From Spirosoma fluviale (GTDB lineage: Bacteria; Bacteroidota; Bacteroidia; Cytophagales; Spirosomataceae), in assembly GCA_945906795.1 (NCBI GenBank), contig CAMDRO010000001.1, positions 1-64,000 of the forward strand: a DNA stretch of 64,000 nt, written 5' to 3'. Position numbers and translations under genes: made by a program. Below, one piece after another: positions 20,158 through 30,223 of the stretch. The notes beneath the pieces were generated by a model. It did not search any database. It was not told the origin of the DNA and saw only the letters and a program-made list of their open reading frames with translations. Within the stretch, counting starts at the first letter, position 1. Each line of letters opens with the position of its first letter.

Positions 20158-21579
20158 TTAAGATTCTATTTCACCAATTAAAGTTCCTGTAGTGCAATGT
20201 GTTATCCTTACATTGACATATTCCCCTTTTTGTTCTTTGACTTTTTTAAATACGACGACTTTTCCAGAATCGCACTTTCCAACATGATGCAAATTTGATT
20301 TTTTGGAATCTCCTTCTATTAAAACATGTTGGATTGTGCCAACCAATAAATTATTTTTAATTCCTGAGTGCAATCGCTGCTTGGCAATAATTTCAGATAA
20401 TCTTCGCTGTTTAATGGATTCTTCAACGTCATCTTGATATTTTTTTTCTGCAGGCGTCCCCGGTCTTTCAGAATAGGTAAACATGTACCCAAAGTCATAT
20501 ATCACATGATCCATTAGACTTAAGGTATCTTGATGATCTGTTTCATTTTCTGTACAAAACCCTGCAATCATATCGTGTGATATTCCACAATCTAGCCCCA
20601 AAATCGTACGAATTGAATTAATTCGGTCTATATACCATTCTCTAGTATAAGTACGATTCATTAATTTCAATATTCGATTGCTTCCACTTTGAGCTGGTAA
20701 ATGTATGTTTTTGCAAATATTTGGATATTTCGACATGATAATTAATACTTCATCAGTAATATCCTTGGGATGCGATGTCGAAAATCTGACTCTTAACATT
20801 GGATTTATTAGGGCGACCTGCTCCAATAGACTTGCAAAATTGACTAATGCATCGTTTTCTTCAGATTTGTATTTATATGAATCAACATTTTGACCCAATA
20901 GCGTTACTTCTCTATATCCTTGATTAAAAAGCGATTGGCTTTCATGCAAAATAGAAGCGGTATCCCTTGATCTTTCTCTCCCTCGAGTAAATGGTACGAC
21001 ACAAAATGAACACATATTATCACAGCCACGCATGATGCTGACAAAGGCCGTTACTCCATTTGAATGTAATCTTACAGGTTCTATATCACCATAAGTTTCT
21101 TCTTTTGACAAGAATACATTAATTGCTTTTTCTTCAAATTCTAATTTTGAGAGCAAATTTGGAATATCTCGATATGAATCAGGGCCTGCTACTAAATCAA
21201 CTAACTTTTCTTCTTCAATTAATTTAATCTTTAATCTTTCGGCCATACAACCCAATATTCCAATCTTTAATGAAGGATTTTTTCTTTTTAAATCAGAGAA
21301 TCCTTTTAGCCTATTTCTTATTTTTAATTCTGCATTATCTCTAATTGCACAGGTGTTTAATAAAATGGCATCTGCCTCATTAATATTTGAAGTTGTACCG
21401 TACCCATGATCTATCAATATAGCTGTTACTACCTCCGAATCAGCAAAATTCATTTGGCATCCGTAACTTTCTAAGTACACTTTTTTTTGAAATTCTGCAC
21501 CCAAGACTTTCTTTGAAATTCTAGGAATATCTAAATTTAATTTTTCTTCAACAGATAGTACTTTTAATTCTTGCATCAA
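20158..21579 (-). CDS. miaB: tRNA-2-methylthio-N6-dimethylallyladenosine synthase MiaB
   Basis: 473 aa; [40 protein letters not shown] radical-SAM CxxxCxxC. Confidence 0.96.
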   Translation of the reverse strand: MMQELKVLSVEEKLNLDIPRISKKVLGAEFQKKVYLESYGCQMNFADSEVVTAILIDHGYGTTSNINEADAILLNTCAIRDNAELKIRNRLKGFSDLKRKNPSLKIGILGCMAERLKIKLIEEEKLVDLVAGPDSYRDIPNLLSKLEFEEKAINVFLSKEETYGDIEPVRLHSNGVTAFVSIMRGCDNMCSFCVVPFTRGRERSRDTASILHESQSLFNQGYREVTLLGQNVDSYKYKSEENDALVNFASLLEQVALINPMLRVRFSTSHPKDITDEVLIIMSKYPNICKNIHLPAQSGSNRILKLMNRTYTREWYIDRINSIRTILGLDCGISHDMIAGFCTENETDHQDTLSLMDHVIYDFGYMFTYSERPGTPAEKKYQDDVEESIKQRRLSEIIAKQRLHSGIKNNLLVGTIQHVLIEGDSKKSNLHHVGKCDSGKVVVFKKVKEQKGEYVNVRITHCTTGTLIGEIES

Positions 21580-21626
21580 TCAGGGATGATATTTTTTGCA
21601 AATTTATGACATTTTGGCAGATAAAA

Positions 21627-22280
21627 CTAAATTCGCTTTTCAGAATTTAAATAAATTATTTGATCAGATTGTTTCGTTAGATTTTCATTGTGAGTCACCA
21701 TAATGATACATTGTTTCCAATCTTCTTTTAACTCTAAAAACAAATCATACAAGTTGACAGCATTTTTATTATCCAAATTGCCAGTTGGCTCATCAGCTAA
21801 CAATATTCTTGGTTGATTAATTAAAGCCCTCGCTACAGCGATTCTTTGCTGTTCCCCTCCAGATAATTGATTTGGATATTTTTTGATTAAATCACTGATG
21901 GAAAGTTTATTAATTATTTTATCGAATAATTCTAATTGTGAAATATTCATCGATTTTTCACGAATAAGCAGTGGCATTTTGATATTTTCCTCGCAGGTGA
22001 ATTCTCCCAATAAGTTGTGAAATTGAAATACAAATCCAAGTTTTTTGTTACGAAATTCAATCAATTCTTTTTCTTTTAAATTTGTACATGCTGCGTTATC
22101 TAAAAGTATGCTACCTGAATCTGCCGGATTTAATAGCCCAATAATTTGCAATAGAGTGCTTTTTCCTGATCCCGAGGGACCTAAAATAGAAACTAATTCT
22201 TTTTCTTTTACCTGAAATGAAATATCATTTAGGATCAATTGGTCTCCGTAGGATTTTGAAATATTTTTTAATTCCAACAT
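21627..22280 (-). CDS. ABC transporter ATP-binding protein (LolD/MacB type)
   Basis: 217 aa; GPSGSGKSTLLQIIG, LSGGEQQRIAVARALINQPRILLADEPTGNLD. Confidence 0.93.
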   Translation of the reverse strand: MLELKNISKSYGDQLILNDISFQVKEKELVSILGPSGSGKSTLLQIIGLLNPADSGSILLDNAACTNLKEKELIEFRNKKLGFVFQFHNLLGEFTCEENIKMPLLIREKSMNISQLELFDKIINKLSISDLIKKYPNQLSGGEQQRIAVARALINQPRILLADEPTGNLDNKNAVNLYDLFLELKEDWKQCIIMVTHNENLTKQSDQIIYLNSEKRI

Positions 22281-22377
22281 TTTTTTGTCTTATTTTTAGA
22301 ATATTGAATAGAATGTTCTACAATTTAAAAGTTTGGCAAATAAATAGTAATTTCACGAAATAAAAATTTTATAATTA

Positions 22378-23568
22378 ATGAATATTCACGAATACCAAGC
22401 AAAAGAAATATTAAAAGGTTACGGAGTAAAGATACAAGAAGGAGTTGTTATTGATCATGTATCAGACGTCATTTCAGCAGCTGAAACTCTTAAAGCTCAA
22501 ACAGGAACAGGTTGGTTTGTCGTTAAAGCTCAAATTCATGCAGGCGGGAGAGGTAAAGGAGGAGGAGTTAAATTAGCAAAAAACGTAGACGAATTAAAAG
22601 AAAGAGTTTCTCAAATTTTGGGAATGCAATTAATTACGCATCAAACGGGCCCTGAGGGGAAGTTAGTTAATAAGGTTTTGATCAGTGAAGATGTGTATTA
22701 CCCTGGTGAGTCTGAAACAAAGGAATATTACTTATCGATTCTTTTAGATCGTGGTCGTGCTTGTAATGTGATTATGGCTAGTACGGAAGGTGGAATGGAT
22801 ATTGAAGAAGTGGCAGAGCATTCACCAGAGAAAATTATAAAAGAATGGATTGACCCTAGAGTAGGACTTCAAGATTTTCAAGCTCGTAAAGTTGCCTTTT
22901 TATTAGGTCTTAGCGGTCAAGCGTTTAAAGAAATGGTTAAATTCATTCATTGTTTATACAATGCCTACGTAGATACTGATTCGTCTATGTTTGAAATAAA
23001 TCCAGTTTTAAAAACATCTGACAATAAAATATTAGCAGTGGATGCTAAGGTTAATTTAGATGATAACGCCCTTTATCGCCATAAAGATTTGGCTATTTTG
23101 CGTGATATTTCGGAAGAGGATCCATTGGAAGTAGAAGCCTCTGAAAATGATTTAAATTATGTCAAATTAGATGGTAATGTGGGCTGCATGGTTAATGGAG
23201 CTGGTTTAGCGATGGCGACTATGGATATAATCAAATTATCCGGTGGTGAACCTGCTAACTTTTTAGACGTGGGGGGTGGAGCTAATGCAAAAACTGTTGA
23301 AGCTGGTTTTCGAATCATACTTCAAGATCCTAATGTAAAAGCAATCCTGATTAATATTTTTGGTGGAATTGTTCGTTGCGATCGCGTGGCTAATGGTGTG
23401 GTTGAGGCTTATAAAAATATAGGAGAAATCAATGTGCCTATAATTGTTCGCTTACAAGGTACAAATGCAGAGGAAGGTGCTGACATTATTAATAATTCTG
23501 GACTTAAAGTTTTTTCTGCCGTCTTACTTAAAGATGCCGCTAAACTAGTTTCTGAAATATTAAAATAG
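22378..23568 (+). CDS. sucC: Succinyl-CoA synthetase beta subunit
   Basis: 396 aa; MNIHEYQAKEILKGYGV, KAQIHAGGRGKGGGVKLA, INIFGGIVRCDRVANG. Confidence 0.97.
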   Translation: MNIHEYQAKEILKGYGVKIQEGVVIDHVSDVISAAETLKAQTGTGWFVVKAQIHAGGRGKGGGVKLAKNVDELKERVSQILGMQLITHQTGPEGKLVNKVLISEDVYYPGESETKEYYLSILLDRGRACNVIMASTEGGMDIEEVAEHSPEKIIKEWIDPRVGLQDFQARKVAFLLGLSGQAFKEMVKFIHCLYNAYVDTDSSMFEINPVLKTSDNKILAVDAKVNLDDNALYRHKDLAILRDISEEDPLEVEASENDLNYVKLDGNVGCMVNGAGLAMATMDIIKLSGGEPANFLDVGGGANAKTVEAGFRIILQDPNVKAILINIFGGIVRCDRVANGVVEAYKNIGEINVPIIVRLQGTNAEEGADIINNSGLKVFSAVLLKDAAKLVSEILK

Positions 23569-23571
23569 GGT

Positions 23572-24180
23572 ATGAAAATTATTTGTGTAGGTAGAAATTA
23601 TGTGGATCATATTAAGGAGTTGTCGAATGACAAACCTACTGATCCTGTCATTTTTATTAAGCCCGACACAGCTTTGTTGGAAGATTCAAAATTTTATTAC
23701 CCGTCTTTTTCTAATGATATTCACTATGAATTGGAATTAGTTTTTAAAATTGGCAAAGTTGGAAAAAATATTGAAGCTAAATTTGCACATAAATACATTG
23801 ATTCTTATGGTTTAGGAATTGATTTTACGGCAAGAGATTTGCAATCTAAATTAAAGGAAAAAGGCTTGCCTTGGGAAAAGTCTAAGGCATTTAATGGATC
23901 TGCTTTTATTAGTAAAATGTTGCCATTCCAACCAGCTATTATAGAAAATGATATTGAATTTCATTTAAATCTTAATGAGCAATTAGTTCAAGCTGGTAAA
24001 TCCTCTTTAATGATTTGGAATGTATTTGAGCTTATCGAAGATATTTCTACCTATTTTACATTAAAAACAGGCGATTTTATTTTTACAGGAACACCCGCCG
24101 GTGTTGGACCCGTTCAAAGGGGTGATTTATTATCTGGATTTTTAGAAAATGAAAAACTTTTTGATTTAACAATAGCATGA
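23572..24180 (+). CDS. Fumarylacetoacetate hydrolase family protein
   Basis: 202 aa; ICVGRNYVDHIKEL, IHYELELVFKIGKVGKNI, GDFIFTGTPAGVGPVQRGD. Confidence 0.93.
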   Translation: MKIICVGRNYVDHIKELSNDKPTDPVIFIKPDTALLEDSKFYYPSFSNDIHYELELVFKIGKVGKNIEAKFAHKYIDSYGLGIDFTARDLQSKLKEKGLPWEKSKAFNGSAFISKMLPFQPAIIENDIEFHLNLNEQLVQAGKSSLMIWNVFELIEDISTYFTLKTGDFIFTGTPAGVGPVQRGDLLSGFLENEKLFDLTIA

Positions 24181-24623
24181 AGTTAAAAATTGGAGATTTA
24201 GCACCTGAGTTTAAAGTTGAAGATTCTGACGGCCAATTAATTGATTTATCAAAATTAATAGGCTCTAAAGTGGTCTTGTACTTTTACCCCAAAGATGATA
24301 CGCCTGGTTGTACCGCTCAGGCTTGCAATTTAAATGAAAACCTATCCCATTTACAAGCTAATGGGTTTGTAGTGATTGGAGTTAGTGCAGATTCAAATAA
24401 AGCACATGATAAGTTTAAAAAGAAGTATAAATTAAATTTTTCGCTGCTATCTGATCCGAATCATGATATTTTAAAAGCGTATGGCGTTTGGGTTGAGAAA
24501 TCTATGTATGGTAAGTCGTATATGGGAATTGCTAGAACCACATTTTTGATTGACGAAAAGGGCTTGATTTTTAATATTATTGAAAAAGTGGATACTAAAA
24601 ATCATACAACTCAAATCCACTAA
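24177..24623 (+). CDS. bcp: Thioredoxin-dependent thiol peroxidase (BCP/PrxQ)
   Basis: 148 aa; VVLYFYPKDDTPGCTAQACNLNENL. Confidence 0.95.
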   Translation: MKLKIGDLAPEFKVEDSDGQLIDLSKLIGSKVVLYFYPKDDTPGCTAQACNLNENLSHLQANGFVVIGVSADSNKAHDKFKKKYKLNFSLLSDPNHDILKAYGVWVEKSMYGKSYMGIARTTFLIDEKGLIFNIIEKVDTKNHTTQIH

Positions 24624-24629
24624 TTTATT

Positions 24630-25490
24630 ATGCAAACTCAAGAATTAATATCGATCGCATCTCAAGTTAGAAGAGATATTTTAAGAATGGTTCACGGTTG
24701 TCAATCAGGACATCCGGGTGGATCATTAGGATGTACGGATTTATTGGTTGGATTATATTTTGATGCCATGAATCTTGCATTAGATTCCACAAATAACCAG
24801 GTTGTTTTTAATATGTCTGCCATGAATGAGGATGTTTTTTTTCTTTCAAATGGTCATATATCCCCTGTATTATATTCTGTTTTAGCTCGAAGAGGATATT
24901 TCCCAATTAATGAGCTTTCTACTTTTCGTAAGATTAATTCAAGATTACAAGGACATCCTACTCCCCACGAACATTTAGAAGGCATTAGAATTGCGTCAGG
25001 TTCATTGGGCCAAGGATTAAGTGTCGCGATAGGTGTGGCCCAAGCTAAAAAACTCAATAAGGATTCTTCTGTTGTATACTGCCTGATGGGTGATGGCGAA
25101 CAGAATGAAGGTCAAGTTTGGGAGGCAGCTATGTATGCCCCACATCATAAAGTAGATAATTTAATTGCTTTTATTGATGCTAATGGTCAACAGATTGACG
25201 GTCCAACAGAAAAAATCATGAATAATCGTGATTTACAAATGAAATATGAGGCTTTTGGATGGAAGGTTTTGCATGTAGATGGCAATGATATGGCTGAATT
25301 ACAATTATGCCTTGCAAATGCCAAAAAGACGTTAGGAAATGATATCCCTATCATGATATTAATGAAGACTGAAATGGGTGCTGGAGTTGATTTTATGATG
25401 GGTTCAAATAAATGGCATGGCGTAGCGCCTAATGACCAACAATTAGAAGAAGCATTAAGTCAATTATCTGAAACTTTAGGAGATTATTAA
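24630..25490 (+). CDS. Transketolase N-terminal subunit
   Basis: 286 aa; CQSGHPGGSLGCTDLLVGLYF, GSLGQGLSVAIGVA, MGDGEQNEGQVWEAAM. Confidence 0.95.
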   Translation: MQTQELISIASQVRRDILRMVHGCQSGHPGGSLGCTDLLVGLYFDAMNLALDSTNNQVVFNMSAMNEDVFFLSNGHISPVLYSVLARRGYFPINELSTFRKINSRLQGHPTPHEHLEGIRIASGSLGQGLSVAIGVAQAKKLNKDSSVVYCLMGDGEQNEGQVWEAAMYAPHHKVDNLIAFIDANGQQIDGPTEKIMNNRDLQMKYEAFGWKVLHVDGNDMAELQLCLANAKKTLGNDIPIMILMKTEMGAGVDFMMGSNKWHGVAPNDQQLEEALSQLSETLGDY

Positions 25491-25499
25491 TAGATTATT

Positions 25500-26453
25500 A
25501 TGTCGATATATACTTACGAAACAAAAAAAGATACTCGTTCGGGCTTTGGAGCTGGTATGGAATACTTGAGTCTTACCAATCCTAAAGTTGTGGCATTATG
25601 TGCAGATCTAATTGGCTCTCTTAAATTAGAGCCTTTTATTAAAAACTGTCCAGAACGATTTTTTCAAACAGGAATCGCCGAAGCAAATATGATCGGTATT
25701 GCCGCTGGTTTATCAATTGGGGGATATATTCCTTTTGCGACTACATTTGCAAATTTTGGCACAGGAAGAGTTTATGATCAAATTCGTCAATCAGTCGCTT
25801 ATTCAGGTAAAAATGTTAAAATAGCTTGTTCTCACGCGGGTTTGACGTTAGGAGAGGATGGAGCTACTCACCAAATTTTGGAAGATATTGGCTTAATGAA
25901 AATGTTGCCTGGTATGGTGGTTATTAATCCTTGTGATTATAATCAAACTAAAGCCGCAACTATAGCGGTTGCTAATTATAACGGTCCGGTATATTTGAGA
26001 TTTGGTCGACCCGTAGTTCCAGTTTTTACGCCTGATAATCAAGAATTTATGATAGGTAAGGCAATTAATTTAATTGAAGGATCGGACGTTAGTATTTTTG
26101 CAACAGGTCATTTGGTTTGGGAATCGATCCTTGCTGCCGATATTTTAAAGGAAAAAGGTATTCATGCTGAAGTGATCAATATTCATACCATTAAGCCATT
26201 GGACACTCAGGCTATTTGGGAATCAGTTAGTAAAACTAGATGTGTGGTTTCTGCTGAGGAACACCAAATTAATGGCGGATTAGGTGATTCCATAGCTCAA
26301 TATTTAGCTACTTCTATGCCATTGCCTCAAGAATTTGTGGGTGTAAATGATTCTTTCGGAGAATCTGGTAAACCAGCTGATTTAATGGATAAATATGGTT
26401 TAAATGCTGCTTCTATAGTAGAGAAAGCCTTGAAAGCTATTTCAAGAAAGTAA
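25500..26453 (+). CDS. Transketolase C-terminal subunit
   Basis: 317 aa; FFQTGIAEANMIGIAAGLSIGGYIPFATTFANF, SHAGLTLGEDGATHQILEDIGLM. Confidence 0.95.
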   Translation: MSIYTYETKKDTRSGFGAGMEYLSLTNPKVVALCADLIGSLKLEPFIKNCPERFFQTGIAEANMIGIAAGLSIGGYIPFATTFANFGTGRVYDQIRQSVAYSGKNVKIACSHAGLTLGEDGATHQILEDIGLMKMLPGMVVINPCDYNQTKAATIAVANYNGPVYLRFGRPVVPVFTPDNQEFMIGKAINLIEGSDVSIFATGHLVWESILAADILKEKGIHAEVINIHTIKPLDTQAIWESVSKTRCVVSAEEHQINGGLGDSIAQYLATSMPLPQEFVGVNDSFGESGKPADLMDKYGLNAASIVEKALKAISRK

Positions 26454-26459
26454 TTTTCT

Positions 26460-28751
26460 TTAAAATGGATAGCCAATACCAATGTTGAATTCGAATGGAT
26501 TATCTGATGTATTTAATGAAATCTGATTTAATACCCATTTTTCATTTTTCGGTTTGGCAGGATTGATTACCTTCGCAGACATATCTAGCCTTAAAATAAA
26601 ATAGTTAAAATCCCAACGTAGTCCAAATCCAGTTCCTACAGCAATTTGTTCTATAAATGAGTCTAATTTAAAATTAGATAATGGTGAATTTGGATAATTT
26701 ATGCCCCATATATTACCTGCATCTATAAAAAAAGCCCCATTAATATCACCTATGAATTTTAAGATTTTAAATCTATATTCCAGGGAAGATTCGATCAAAA
26801 CACTACCAGGCTGTTCGATTAAATTGGAGTCAGTATTGCGCGAGCCTGGTCCAAGTCTTCGAGGTTTCCACGCCCTAAGCGAACTGGGACCACCTATAAA
26901 GAAGTTTTTTTCATATGGCAATTGAAAATCGTTTTCTTCTCCATAGGCATAGGCAATTCCTCCAATAAATTTATAAGCTAATTGAGATTTCCTTTTTTGA
27001 CCTAAAAATAAATACCTTCTATAATCCACATTCATTCTTAAAAAACGGTAAAACTGAATCGTTTCTTTATTTCCTAACAAGTCCTCAACAAATTTTAATT
27101 TCTTTTCTCCGAATAGGTTTAATGTGGTCCCCCCTGATTCTAAGCCAATTACAAATGATTTACCTTCAATTAATTGATTTGATGGAAAGAATGTTCGGTA
27201 GGTATAAAGGAAGTTGATACTTGATACAAAACTGGGGTTAAAGCTTCTAAATAAGTTATTTCCTTTTGTTCTAAGGTCATCTAAATAATTTGTAAATAAT
27301 TTAGACGTTTCTGTATTGGGATAATTTGTATTAATAATATTTAAATCAAATAATGATAATTGGAAAAATTCATAAGGTGATTTTTTCCAAAGATACCTTT
27401 GAAGTATTTTGAAATTGGTCCTTATATATTCTGGTCTATCTATATAATCATAACCAAATCCTAATTGAGTTTTGGCTCCATAAAAATAACCTAGTTTCTT
27501 AGTGAATTTTTCAGGTAAAAATAACGTTGGGAAATTGGCAGTAGCTCCTAAATTGATTTCTAAATTCTTTCTAGTTAAATCTGTATTTATAAATCCAGCT
27601 TGTGCTTCAAATCCCAATCGAGCCGAAAAATCTAAATAATCTAATTCAGTAAATACGCGCCTTATTTTTAATGAATTATATAAGAAAGGGCCCGGTATTC
27701 CTCTAAATGCACTTCCACCTAATTCAGAAGAAATATTGTATTTATCGTTTCTTGTTAATTCTATTTTAGGATATAGTCTAGTAGAATTGGTGTCGTACTG
27801 AATAGAAACAGATTTAAATTGATCGGTCTCGTATATATTTTGAAGACTATGTGTCGTTTTGTCAATTGAAAATAAATCGCCCTCGTGAATAGAAATTAAT
27901 CGTTTCAATTGCGGCGTAATCGTTGATGTTTTATTTATTGACGATTCTGATTGTTCACTAACAACATTGTATTCCCTGAAATCAATGGGGCCAAATCTAA
28001 ATAATCGATCATAAGCCAGATTAGTAACGGATGCTTTAGTATTTGGGATTTGATAAATTAAGCTTATATTTTTTAAGCTTGTGTCTTTAAGGTCATTAAT
28101 TTTTATTCCTACAAAATCGGGTGAGAAATTAAAATATCCAAGATTTTTAAAATGATTTGAAAGATTATCTTTTTCATTTTTCAATAGATCTAGGTCTAAA
28201 TTCGAGTATTTGTGGAGTAAACTATAATGATTGATATAGTTTTTTAATTCTTTTTCGATCACCGTATTATTGGCAACAATAGAATCTTCTTTGGTAAATA
28301 CACTTTCAGGGCCTTCGGCTACTTCGATATTTATGTTGACTAATTTATTTTCTTCACCTAATGTGTCAATCGAATATGAAATTTTTGTTTTTAAAAAGCC
28401 TTTATTACGGTAAAATTTTAATAACGCTACTTGATTGTTTTCAATGATTGATGGATTGAAGGCTATCGGTTTTCGATTAAAAAATTTAAAGAATTTTTTA
28501 ATCGAAACCGTTGAATCATTTGTTTTTCTTTTATCCCTTAGGTAAGAACTGTATTTAACTGATAAATAATTTAGGTTGCTTTCTTTTAAACCCGCTATAT
28601 TTGATTTTATTTCATCTAATTTGATTTTTTTGGGTCCTTGTAATTTAATTTCATTGACTGTGGTGTAGGGAATACGATAATTTTTATACCCAGAACAAGA
28701 TGTTACAAGGAATAGTATAATTGAACAGAATATTAATTGAGCAATTTTCAA
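26460..28751 (-). CDS. TamA-like lipoprotein (TamL), BamA/TamA superfamily outer-membrane protein
   Basis: 763 aa; lipobox LFLVTSCSG after an N-terminal hydrophobic segment; POTRA-like repeats; C-terminal barrel with FFIGGPSSLRAWKPRRLGPGS. TTG start codon. Confidence 0.85.
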   Translation of the reverse strand: MKIAQLIFCSIILFLVTSCSGYKNYRIPYTTVNEIKLQGPKKIKLDEIKSNIAGLKESNLNYLSVKYSSYLRDKRKTNDSTVSIKKFFKFFNRKPIAFNPSIIENNQVALLKFYRNKGFLKTKISYSIDTLGEENKLVNINIEVAEGPESVFTKEDSIVANNTVIEKELKNYINHYSLLHKYSNLDLDLLKNEKDNLSNHFKNLGYFNFSPDFVGIKINDLKDTSLKNISLIYQIPNTKASVTNLAYDRLFRFGPIDFREYNVVSEQSESSINKTSTITPQLKRLISIHEGDLFSIDKTTHSLQNIYETDQFKSVSIQYDTNSTRLYPKIELTRNDKYNISSELGGSAFRGIPGPFLYNSLKIRRVFTELDYLDFSARLGFEAQAGFINTDLTRKNLEINLGATANFPTLFLPEKFTKKLGYFYGAKTQLGFGYDYIDRPEYIRTNFKILQRYLWKKSPYEFFQLSLFDLNIINTNYPNTETSKLFTNYLDDLRTKGNNLFRSFNPSFVSSINFLYTYRTFFPSNQLIEGKSFVIGLESGGTTLNLFGEKKLKFVEDLLGNKETIQFYRFLRMNVDYRRYLFLGQKRKSQLAYKFIGGIAYAYGEENDFQLPYEKNFFIGGPSSLRAWKPRRLGPGSRNTDSNLIEQPGSVLIESSLEYRFKILKFIGDINGAFFIDAGNIWGINYPNSPLSNFKLDSFIEQIAVGTGFGLRWDFNYFILRLDMSAKVINPAKPKNEKWVLNQISLNTSDNPFEFNIGIGYPF

Positions 28752-29495
28752 ATGACGTTATCTAATAATCAAATAAAGTTAATCAATTACCTACATTCAA
28801 AAAAAGGGAGAATAGATAATAATCTTTTTCTAGTAGAAGGAGAGAAGGGAATGCGGGAATTATTAGATTCATCTTTCAAAATTGAATTTATTGTTTTGAA
28901 TACTAAAGAAATTAATTCAAATCTAAACTTTGGTGAGATCCCTGTATACTTTGAATCTGAAAGTAATGTAATTAAATATTCGAGTTTGACAACAAATGAA
29001 TATGGATTTGCGATTGTACAATCACAAAAATTCGACCAAAATGACTTTGTTTTTACTAGCGGATATACTGTCGTACTTGATGGTATTCGAGATCCTGGGA
29101 ATTTGGGTACTATTCTTAGAATTTGTGACTGGTATGGAATTAGCCAACTAGTTTGTTCTTTGGATACTACAGAGTTTTATAATCCCAAGGTTATTTCCGC
29201 TTCCATGGGATCTTTTCATCGCATTAAGTTTTTGTATTTGGACGCTTCTGCATTTTTAGACCAATTTCATGGAATTCCAATAATTGGAGCAACTTTGGAT
29301 GGTAAAAATGTGCATGAATATATATTTCCTTCGAATGCCTTTATCATATTTGGAAATGAATCTGAAGGAATTCGAAGTCAAGTAAAACACGCATTGACAG
29401 ATCAAGTTAAAATACCAAGTTGGGGAATGGCTGAATCCTTAAATGTGGCTATTTCTGCAGGAATTATACTTGATAATATAAAAAGACAAAATTAA
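28752..29495 (+). CDS. TrmH/SpoU family RNA 2'-O-methyltransferase
   Basis: DGIRDPGNLGTILRICDWYGI, NESEGIRSQV, IPSWGMAESLNVAISAGIIL. ATG at 28752 preferred over the TTG at 28737 in the track. Confidence 0.93.
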   Translation: MTLSNNQIKLINYLHSKKGRIDNNLFLVEGEKGMRELLDSSFKIEFIVLNTKEINSNLNFGEIPVYFESESNVIKYSSLTTNEYGFAIVQSQKFDQNDFVFTSGYTVVLDGIRDPGNLGTILRICDWYGISQLVCSLDTTEFYNPKVISASMGSFHRIKFLYLDASAFLDQFHGIPIIGATLDGKNVHEYIFPSNAFIIFGNESEGIRSQVKHALTDQVKIPSWGMAESLNVAISAGIILDNIKRQN

Positions 29496-30223
29496 TCCGT
29501 TTCCTTTCTTAGGTATTTCTCAATAAAATAGTGAGCTAAGTAGAGCAAGGGTGTAAAAAGTATGGCTACAAAAAATTTATAAAAATAATTATTTAGAGAT
29601 ACATTCATCCATTGACTTATGGTCCAATTTCCAAAAGCATAAAATGCAATTCCGATGACTAAAAAGCTGTCAATTAGTTGTGAGATAAGAGTTGACCCAG
29701 TGGCTCTTAACCAAATGTGCCTATTTCCTGTTGAGTTTTTTATTTTTTGAAATACGGTAGCATCTATAATTTGACTTATTAAAAAAGCCGTAAGTGAACC
29801 TATTATGATCCCTAAGCCCTGTCTGAAAATACGACTAAAAGCTTCATTTATATTTATCCCTTTATTAACTTCGATCCAAAAGTCGGCTGGAACCAATAAT
29901 GTAGCTGTATAGATTACTAAAAAAGCAAAAGCAATAAAGAAGGCCGTGGTATATGAGATAAATTTGACACCTGATTTCCCATAATAATCATTGATTATAT
30001 CAGAGGTTATAAAGACTAATGGCCAATTTAAAGCTCCAGCTGTTTGATTTAAATCCCATTTATCACCCCAAAATGTCATCATCTGTAGTGGAGCAAACCC
30101 TAAGGATTTTTCGATACTTACTATTTTTACCCCAATAATTTCTGCAATGATTGCATTAGTAAGAAAAATTCCAAAAAGAAAAATAAATAACTTTTGTTTT
30201 CTTGAAAATTGGATGAATGTCAT
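29492..30223 (-). CDS. Queuosine precursor transporter (YhhQ/QPTR family)
   Basis: 243 aa; NAIIAEIIGVKIV, WPLVFITSDIINDYYG, IIDATVFQKIK, STLISQLIDSFLVIG. Confidence 0.9.
   Translation of the reverse strand: MTFIQFSRKQKLFIFLFGIFLTNAIIAEIIGVKIVSIEKSLGFAPLQMMTFWGDKWDLNQTAGALNWPLVFITSDIINDYYGKSGVKFISYTTAFFIAFAFLVIYTATLLVPADFWIEVNKGININEAFSRIFRQGLGIIIGSLTAFLISQIIDATVFQKIKNSTGNRHIWLRATGSTLISQLIDSFLVIGIAFYAFGNWTISQWMNVSLNNYFYKFFVAILFTPLLYLAHYFIEKYLRKETD

Noticed and set aside
24630-26453. Split transketolase as a novelty
   Set aside because: Two-gene transketolases are known in many bacteria and archaea; ordinary.
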